Of a DNA stretch of 8,303 bases, positions 1 through 5,900 are shown piece after piece. The translations under genes were made by a program, and so were the position numbers. The stretch's first letter is position 1. Every line of letters starts with the position of its first letter. Source of the stretch: Clostridia bacterium (GTDB lineage Bacteria > Bacillota > Clostridia > Oscillospirales > Acutalibacteraceae); NCBI GenBank assembly GCA_900769535.1, contig CAAGHB010000012.1, positions 1 to 8,303 on the forward strand, given 5' to 3'. The notes below the pieces were generated by a model. It had not been told where the DNA came from, did no database searches, and worked only from the letters and a program-made list of their open reading frames with translations.

Positions 1-589
1 ACAGGGAAACGAGAGCCGCCGTTTCGGGTTCGCTCTCCGGCCGTTCACCGCCATAACGCGACGGCGCAGGTCCGACAATCCCCGACTTTATTTCAAGCTC
101 GCGAAGCCGGTCCCATCCGGCAACAAAATTGTGATTTAAGTCGACGCCGCGTACGTTTGCGCTCCAATGAGAAAGGTCGCCGCGAGAAAGCACACGCACC
201 CTTTCACTAAAAGGTCCGCAATCGGCACGTTCGGTAACCGAAATGTCGCAACCGTCGGGATTTACCATTGGTAAAATAACGATTTTTCGGTCAAAAAGAG
301 CCCGTCGGGCACGGATACCTGCGACCTCGCCATCACAGTCAAGGGCAGAAAACAGCTTTTCGGCAAACATTAAAATAAGCGTCGCCGTCAGCGCCTCTGC
401 TCCGTGAAATGCACCGCAAAGAAGAACCGATTCCTCTCCCTTTCCGACCGAGAGGGATAAAAGCTCCTTTCCGAGAACGCTTTTTCCAACCGACTCGACA
501 CGAACGAATGGGTACCTCTCGTCAAGAGAATATACGGCATCTTTAAGCTCGAAAAAGGTGTAATTTTTTGACTTTACGATATTTGACAT
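1..589 (-). CDS. M14 family zinc carboxypeptidase, gamma-D-glutamyl-meso-diaminopimelate peptidase-like (C-terminus off the left edge)
   Basis: The leftward frame is open from ATG at 587-589 to the window edge, giving 196 residues without a stop; the 3' end is missing. The start is set by GGAGG at 596-600, six bases upstream. M14 landmarks are in order: the zinc-ligand pair H62-x-x-E65 in FHGAEAL, NPDG at 110-113, RGVDLNHNF at 147-155, and RYGG...ESEPET at 178-190. The third zinc ligand (His) and the catalytic Glu would lie beyond the edge. Family knowledge: M14 enzymes remove C-terminal residues. The standalone Clostridia/Bacilli type is usually annotated as an endopeptidase I-like enzyme that cleaves gamma-D-Glu-DAP bonds of murein peptides. 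The usual DLNRNF Arg is His here, which fits a substrate other than an ordinary peptide. The first 196 residues show no signal peptide, so it is probably cytoplasmic and may recycle wall peptides (inference). It is divergent from the nudF operon. The family call is firm; the substrate is uncertain. Confidence 0.88.
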   Translation of the reverse strand, partial: MSNIVKSKNYTFFELKDAVYSLDERYPFVRVESVGKSVLGKELLSLSVGKGEESVLLCGAFHGAEALTATLILMFAEKLFSALDCDGEVAGIRARRALFDRKIVILPMVNPDGCDISVTERADCGPFSERVRVLSRGDLSHWSANVRGVDLNHNFVAGWDRLRELEIKSGIVGPAPSRYGGERPESEPETAALVSL

Positions 590-617
590 ATTAAACCTCC
601 GAAAATTTTTTTACTTA

Positions 618-647
618 ATTATATGAATCAAACGGCGAAATAATGAA
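618..647 (-). promoter_or_regulatory. Possible promoter of the M14 peptidase gene
   Basis: In the 70-base AT-rich divergent gap, the minus strand carries a perfect TATAAT (positions 623-618). A weak -35-like TTCATT (647-642) lies 18 bases away. Transcription would start roughly 20 bases before the GGAGG ribosome site. No equally good pair was found for the rightward operon in the same gap; AAATAAT at 638-644 is its best -10-like string, without a matching -35. Judged by eye only. Confidence 0.35.
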
Positions 648-659
648 CGGAGAAAGCAA

Positions 660-1199
660 ATGGACTTTTTTGAAAAGACGACTAAAAGTGAATATATATT
701 CGAAGGTCGCGTTGTGCGGCTCCGCTTTGACGAGGTTGAGCTTCCCGACGGAAGCCGCTCAAACCGCGAAATCATTGAACACTACGGCGGAGTTGCCGTT
801 GCGGCGATAACCGACGAGGACGAAATTTTCCTTGTTAGGCAGTATCGCCATCCCTACGGCGAGGTGATTTATGAAATTCCTGCCGGAAAAATCGAAAAGG
901 GCGAGGACCCCTTTGAATGCGGAAAGCGTGAACTCAAAGAGGAGGTTGGCGCAACCGCCGACCGATATAAACTGCTGGCAATCGATTATCCGTCGCCGGG
1001 TTATTGCGGCGAAAAGATATACATATACCACGCGGAAGGACTCCATCTCGGCGAAAACGAGCTCGACGAGGGCGAGTTTTTAGAGGTTTGCAGGGTGCCG
1101 TTTGAAAAGGCGGTAGAAATGGTTATGTCGGGAGAAATCCCTGATTCAAAAACCCAGATTGCCATTCTCAAATTAAAGCTTTTGAGGGATAAAAAATGA
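660..1199 (+). CDS. nudF: Nudix hydrolase, ADP-ribose pyrophosphatase
   Basis: This 179-residue protein has a complete Nudix box at residues 76-98 that matches Gx5Ex7REUxEExGU exactly: G76, E82, R90-E91, E94-E95, G97. The Glu residues bind the Mg2+ that drives pyrophosphate hydrolysis. The N-terminal beta segment (EGRVVRLRFDEVELPDG, 15-31), the EHYGGVAV strand (40-47) and the LVRQYRHPYG stretch (58-67) are typical of the ADP-ribose pyrophosphatase branch, which splits ADP-ribose into AMP and ribose 5-phosphate in the cytoplasm. SPGYCGEKI (112-120) occupies the usual substrate-loop position after the box. The length is normal for the family. GGAG at 649-652 sits seven bases before the ATG. The stop overlaps the next start (ATGA), suggesting translational coupling with the lipoprotein gene and co-transcription with trpS. 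Other nucleoside diphosphate sugars are possible substrates. Confidence 0.92.
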   Translation: MDFFEKTTKSEYIFEGRVVRLRFDEVELPDGSRSNREIIEHYGGVAVAAITDEDEIFLVRQYRHPYGEVIYEIPAGKIEKGEDPFECGKRELKEEVGATADRYKLLAIDYPSPGYCGEKIYIYHAEGLHLGENELDEGEFLEVCRVPFEKAVEMVMSGEIPDSKTQIAILKLKLLRDKK

Positions 1200-1708
1200 T
1201 TAAAACAACAGTTTGCCTTTTGCTCTGCGCCGCTGTTTCCGCCGGGCTCTGCTCATGTCACCAAAGGGTAGGCAACCCTACCGTTGACGGCAACACGGTA
1301 TGGGAAAACAGCGTAAATCAAGAGGCCGAAAGCTACAACACATACGCGGGACAAAATCTCAATTACAGCGTTGCCGACGCCATTGCATCACACGCAAATG
1401 CAGTCAACGACGACTCGGTTAAAATGGCGCAGGAGGTCATTGCCGAGCTTGAAAAGTTCCCCGAATTTTCGGAAAACCGAGAAATCACATATATAATCAA
1501 GCTACGCGCCGTATACAAATGCGTTGTGGGTTTTTATTATATGAACAGCACCTACGACCGACTTGACACGGTAATCGGCGAATATAACAGCGCCTACGAC
1601 GCCCTTACGAGCAACGAAAAGCTCGGATATGCAAAGATAAACAATTCCCTTTTTTACGATGCCGCACGTCAGTTTGAGGCATACGGAAAAGCGGTTACCA
1701 ACTCATAA
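1196..1708 (+). CDS. Small putative lipoprotein of unknown function
   Basis: No known family was recognised in this 170-residue protein. It begins with a lipoprotein signal: K3, a hydrophobic stretch at 5-18, then LCSC with Cys21 as the likely lipidated residue after signal peptidase II cleavage. The tail would then face outside, anchored to the membrane. The mature part is polar and looks mostly helical after about residue 55, with Tyr-rich segments (for example 95-150) and no obvious catalytic motif or further membrane segment. The start overlaps the nudF stop by four bases, and GAGGG at 1184-1188 provides a ribosome site. trpS follows after 14 bases. Both partners are cytoplasmic enzymes, so the operon does not reveal its role. 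The signal peptide is well supported; the function is open. Confidence 0.8.
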   Translation: MIKTTVCLLLCAAVSAGLCSCHQRVGNPTVDGNTVWENSVNQEAESYNTYAGQNLNYSVADAIASHANAVNDDSVKMAQEVIAELEKFPEFSENREITYIIKLRAVYKCVVGFYYMNSTYDRLDTVIGEYNSAYDALTSNEKLGYAKINNSLFYDAARQFEAYGKAVTNS

Positions 1709-1722
1709 AAGGAGACAGAAAA

Positions 1723-2733
1723 ATGGAAATCACACCTGAAAAAAAGCCACGTGTGCTTAGCTGTATTCAGCCGAGCGGTACATTTACCCTCGGAAACTAT
1801 CTCGGCGCACTCAAAAACTGGGTTAAAATGCAGGAGGACTGCGACTGCTTTTTTGCCGTTGCCGACCTTCATGCGATTACGGTACGTCAGGAGCCGTCAA
1901 AGTTCAGGGAGCAGATTCGTTCGGCTTTTTCGATGCTGTTGGCTATCGGTCTCGACCCCGAAAAAAGCCCGATTTTCCTTCAATCTCACGTTGCGGCTCA
2001 TTCGCAGCTTGCCTGGATTCTTAATTGCTACACCCAATTCGGCGAGCTGTCGAGAATGACTCAGTTTAAGGACAAATCGCAAAAACACGCCGACAACGTT
2101 AACGCGGGACTTTTTGATTACCCCGTGCTGATGGCCGCCGACATTCTTCTTTATCAAGCCGATTACGTGCCCATTGGCGAGGACCAGAAGCAGCACCTCG
2201 AACTTGCGCGAAACATAGCCGAGCGCTTTAACGGCGCATATTCTCCGACCTTTACCGTGCCGAACCCTTATATCGGAAAGGCAGGGGCAAGGGTTATGTC
2301 CCTTCAAACGCCCGAAAAAAAGATGTCAAAATCCGACACCAACGCAAACGGATTTATTTCAATGCTCGACAGCCCCGACGTAATTATGAAAAAGTTTAAG
2401 CGCGCCGTCACCGACAGCGAGGCAAGGGTTTATTACGGCGAAGGTAAGGCAGGAATCAACAACCTGATGAGCATCTACTCCTGCATTACGGGAAAGGGCT
2501 ATGACGAAATTGCCGCTGAATTTGAATCAAAGGGCTACGGCGACTTTAAGGTTGCGGTAGCAGAAGCCGTTATTGAAACGCTTCGTCCCATTCAGGAAAA
2601 GTATAATCAGGTTTATAACGAAAAGGACTATCTTGCCGAAATTTATAAAAAAGGCGCCGCCGAAGCCGAGAGAGTCGCAAACAAGACTCTTTACAAGGTT
2701 ATGAAAAAAGTCGGCTATATAATGCCGTTTTAA
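1723..2733 (+). CDS. trpS: Tryptophanyl-tRNA synthetase
   Basis: This 336-residue, full-length bacterial class I synthetase charges tRNA-Trp with tryptophan using ATP in the cytoplasm. The class I signatures are present: the HIGH-type motif appears as TLGNYLG (residues 22-28, after SCIQPSG), and the second motif as KKMSKSD (199-205). Other TrpRS landmarks are ADLHAIT (47-53), ADILLYQADYVPIGEDQKQHLELARNIA split across 139-166, and GELSRMTQFKDKS (107-119). A strong AAAAGGAG at 1707-1714, eight bases before the ATG, fixes the start. It is the last gene of the nudF-lipoprotein-trpS run and ends just before an intrinsic terminator. The 14-base gap leaves no room for a T-box leader, so any tryptophan control would have to act upstream of nudF or elsewhere. 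Confidence 0.97.
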   Translation: MEITPEKKPRVLSCIQPSGTFTLGNYLGALKNWVKMQEDCDCFFAVADLHAITVRQEPSKFREQIRSAFSMLLAIGLDPEKSPIFLQSHVAAHSQLAWILNCYTQFGELSRMTQFKDKSQKHADNVNAGLFDYPVLMAADILLYQADYVPIGEDQKQHLELARNIAERFNGAYSPTFTVPNPYIGKAGARVMSLQTPEKKMSKSDTNANGFISMLDSPDVIMKKFKRAVTDSEARVYYGEGKAGINNLMSIYSCITGKGYDEIAAEFESKGYGDFKVAVAEAVIETLRPIQEKYNQVYNEKDYLAEIYKKGAAEAERVANKTLYKVMKKVGYIMPF

Positions 2734-2751
2734 TCAGAATATGAGATAATG

Positions 2752-2788
2752 AAATATCCACTCGCATAATGCGGGTGGATATTTTTTT
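2752..2788 (+). terminator. Intrinsic terminator of the nudF-lipoprotein-trpS operon
   Basis: The arms ATATCCACTCGCAT (2754-2767) and ATGCGGGTGGATAT (2769-2782) pair over 14 bases with one T-G wobble. The innermost pairs would open to form the loop. The stem extends two A-T pairs outward, and seven T's follow at 2782-2788. It starts 19 bases after the trpS stop. The minus-strand side lacks a good T-run, so it mainly serves the plus strand. Confidence 0.93.
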
Positions 2789-2866
2789 GCCGAAATAAAT
2801 TCCGTTTTGCCGTCTCTTTCGCGTGATAGAAGTTAACCTTAATATAGCGAGAAAAGTATATCTTAC

Positions 2867-2902
2867 AAAAAAGCCACCTGATTTGTTTCAGGTGGCTTTT
2901 TT
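2867..2902. terminator. Bidirectional intrinsic terminator between convergent genes
   Basis: A perfect 15-base inverted repeat has arms 2867-2881 (AAAAAAGCCACCTGA) and 2888-2902 (TCAGGTGGCTTTTTT) around a six-base loop. Six T's end the stem on either strand. It can stop the leftward giant gene as well as any read-through from trpS. Confidence 0.95.
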
Positions 2903-2916
2903 ATTCTTAACTTAAC

Positions 2917-2942
2917 GGGGTGGAGATTTTTACGTCCACCCC
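2917..2942. other. GC-rich hairpin just after the giant gene's stop codon
   Basis: GGGGTGGA (2917-2924) and TCCACCCC (2935-2942) form a perfect 8-base stem with a 10-base loop. No T-run follows on either strand, so it is not a terminator by itself. Lying 28 bases past the leftward stop and before the terminator at 2867-2902, it could protect the mRNA 3' end or act with that terminator (inference). Confidence 0.6.
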
Positions 2943-2969
2943 TTATTCAGTTATTTTCGGGTTAGTAAA

Positions 2970-5900
2970 TCAGCCCTTTTGACAATGTACGGGGGTGCCG
3001 CCATTTGAGTAAACGGTGATTTCGTTGCCCTCGGCATCGACGTAGGTAAGATATGCAAGCATATAAACGTCGGTTGCCTTTGAAAGATTGATTGTGAGAC
3101 GGAACTGACCGTTATTTGAGCCCTGCTGAGCTTCCTTTTTATGTGTAGCTTCGTCAGGTGTAGCAAATTCGGTAACGCCGTAAATGAATCCGCTTCCTAC
3201 ATAGATATATCCTTCGGGAACGGTTCTTTCCATGAGGAATGACCAGCGTGAGCCGTCTCCGTTCATATCGCATACGTCGGTAATTGCTACAACAGGTGCG
3301 ATTGCGGCTTCTTCATTTGCGATAAGAGCAGTAATTGTAGTATCTGCGCCGACATAGAAGGTGTAGTTTTCCTCATAGCTGATAACTGCGCCTGTTGCTG
3401 CATTTATCCAGCCGCCGAAATATTCACCTTCGGCAAGAACTGATGAATCAAATTCAAGAGCAATCTTTTCATTGTATTCATAAATTCCGCCTTCGGTATT
3501 TGAAGCGCCCGAAACGATTACGGTATATCCCTTGTACTCGTCGGCTACCTCAAATATAGGTTTGAGGGTAACAGCTTCGGTTACCGTTACGCTGTCGGTA
3601 AGAATTGACACGCCGTCGCCGTTAGTCCAGCCAACTACCTTATATCCATAGGTGAAGGGGATTACATCCGAAAGGGTGATGCTTGTTCCGTTTACAACGC
3701 TCATAGAGGTTGTATTGCCCTGTCTGCCTACAACCGAAACGGTATGGGATGCTGCTGTTTCGATTACGAGGTCGGCAAAGTATTCAACATTCTTATGGTT
3801 TGCACCGCCCCAACCCTTTTCGAGCTTAATTGTAGCGTCAGAAAGGTCGATGCTACCAACTGTAACTGCTTCGGTGGTTTCGGTGCCTGAAACAGTCCAT
3901 ACGATGTATTCGCCGGCTGTACCGTCGTCGTTAGAGTCGAGCGCCGAGCTGAATACCTTAACCGTCGAGCCGTCGTAGGTGATGGTAAAGGTCGCATTGA
4001 GGTATTCCTCGATTGCTGCATTGTAGCCCGAATAGTTAGCTGCAATAAATCCTGTGTCGTATGTGCCGATTACTGCATCGCCGTTATAAAGGGTAAATAT
4101 AATCGGTGTCTTTGAATTACCATTTGAGTTTATAATCTGTAATTTAAGGTCGCCAAAGTAGAATATGGATTTATCTCCCCAATAGTTTACGTCTCCGTTG
4201 TTGTAGCCGTTTGTATTGCTGTATGCCCATGTAAACTTGGTCGAGAAGGTGAATCCTGACGAAAGATTGAGTGTCTTATTATATGTTGCATAGAACTGAT
4301 TATGAGTCGCTCCGTTTCCTGCATAAATTGCTCCATTCTTTATGCTCGGCTGAGCGTCCTTGCCATCAAAGGGAGTTAACGTCCAGTCCTCGGCAACATA
4401 GCCGCTGATAACATCGCTTGTATATTCAGTGAATACTGCTTTCAGCTCACCCTCTGCTTCGTAGGTGAGGGTGTAGGTTGCATTGTACGAAACGATGGCA
4501 CCATTGAGCATCCAGTAAGCAAACTGACGTGCCGAATCAGTCGAAACTGCGGTAAGGATTGCCTTGTCGCCGACCTTATTGCCCTCGGCAACGTAGTCTT
4601 CACCGTTTTCGGTAATCTTTCCACCTTCGTTAGAGGTGACGGTCATTGCCGAATCCTCTTTTTCTGCCACTTCGGAGTCGAAGAGGGCGGTGAGACGAAC
4701 GGTGTTGATAAACTTAACTTCAAGGTCCTTTTCGGTTGAAATGAGGTTGCCCTCGCTGTCGTACCAGCCGGTGAAGCCCTTGTCGCCTGTTTCAACGGCC
4801 GAAAGAATTACCGTCTGACCATACTGAACGCCTGCATCGTCGAGAAGCTTGTTTCCGACGTATACTGCGCCGTTTTCGGCGGTGATTTCGTAAACGGCGT
4901 CGATTGTTTCGCCGTTAAGTGCTGCTTCTGCGGCAAAGAGGGCAGGTGCTGCGTCAAGCTTTGCCTTAATTTCGTCGCTTACTGCGTCGTAGTATTCTCT
5001 TGCAAGAGCAACTGTTGCAGCATCGTACTCGTTATTGAGCTCGTTAAGGAAGGCGTTGAACTCGGCTACCGTTGCAAAGGGTATTCCACCCTTAATTTCG
5101 AGGTCGGCAAAGTATTCAACAACTGTAAAGTTAGAGCCGCCCCAATTCTTTTCGAGTTTGATGGTAGCTTCGGTGAGATCAATGCTGCCAACTGTAACTG
5201 CTTCGTTGGTTTCGGTGCCCGAAACAGTCCATACGATGTATTCGCCTGCCGTGCCGTCGTTATTAGCGTCGAGTGACGAGCTGAATACCTTAACTGTCGA
5301 GCCATCATAGGTGATGGTGAAGGTCGAATTGAGATATTCCTCAATAGCCGTTGAATACTGACCGTTTGTGGCGTAGTATCCGGTATCGTATGTAGCGATT
5401 ACTGCATCTCCGTTATAAAGCTTATAAATAACAGGTGTCTTTGTTCCTGAACCGGCGGCATTTACTATCTCGAATTTGAGATCTCCGAAATGGAACACGC
5501 TGTTATTTGCCCAGTAGTTTACGGTATCAATTCCGTAAGCCCAGGTAAACTTTGTGGAGAAGCTAAATCCCGACGAAAGATTAAGAACGGTATTGTAAAC
5601 CGCGTTAATCGAGTTTGCCTTATTCTTGTTTCCTGCATAAATCTTTCCGTCAGAAATGTATGCTCCGTCACCCGTAACAGTCCAATCGGCAGCGTCATAG
5701 CCGCTTTCGACAGTTACCATTGCGTCGAGCATCTCCTGGTCAAGCGGAGTTGCAAATACTGCGGTAAGGGTTCCTTCTTCGGTGAAGGTGATTGTATATT
5801 CGGCATCGCGTGAAACGATGACGCCATTGAGCTCCCAGTATGCGAACTTGTAGCCGTCTTCACTTGCAACCGCGCGGATTGTTGCCGAGGTGGAAACAAG

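Noticed and set aside
759..1083. Overlapping frames within nudF on both strands
   Set aside because: They are shadows of a gene with an exact Nudix box and a good ribosome site.
1559..1700. FIVAR-like similarity between the lipoprotein C-terminal half and the helical spacer of the giant protein
   Set aside because: Both have a YDA-L/V-T/S pattern in Ala-rich helices, but the match is too short to separate homology from similar composition.
2789..2866. A small RNA or promoter between the two terminators
   Set aside because: The stretch is AT-rich with -10-like strings, but there is no convincing -35/-10 pair and no stable fold beyond the flanking terminators.
3252..3269. DMNGDG as a dockerin domain
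   Set aside because: Only one Ca-loop-like hexapeptide is present. The second loop and the paired helices of a dockerin are absent.
3652..5310. Plus-strand open frames at 3652-3978 and 5035-5310 that resemble each other
   Set aside because: They lie antisense to modules B and A. Their similarity only reflects the duplicated lectin-like DNA on the other strand, and neither has a ribosome site.
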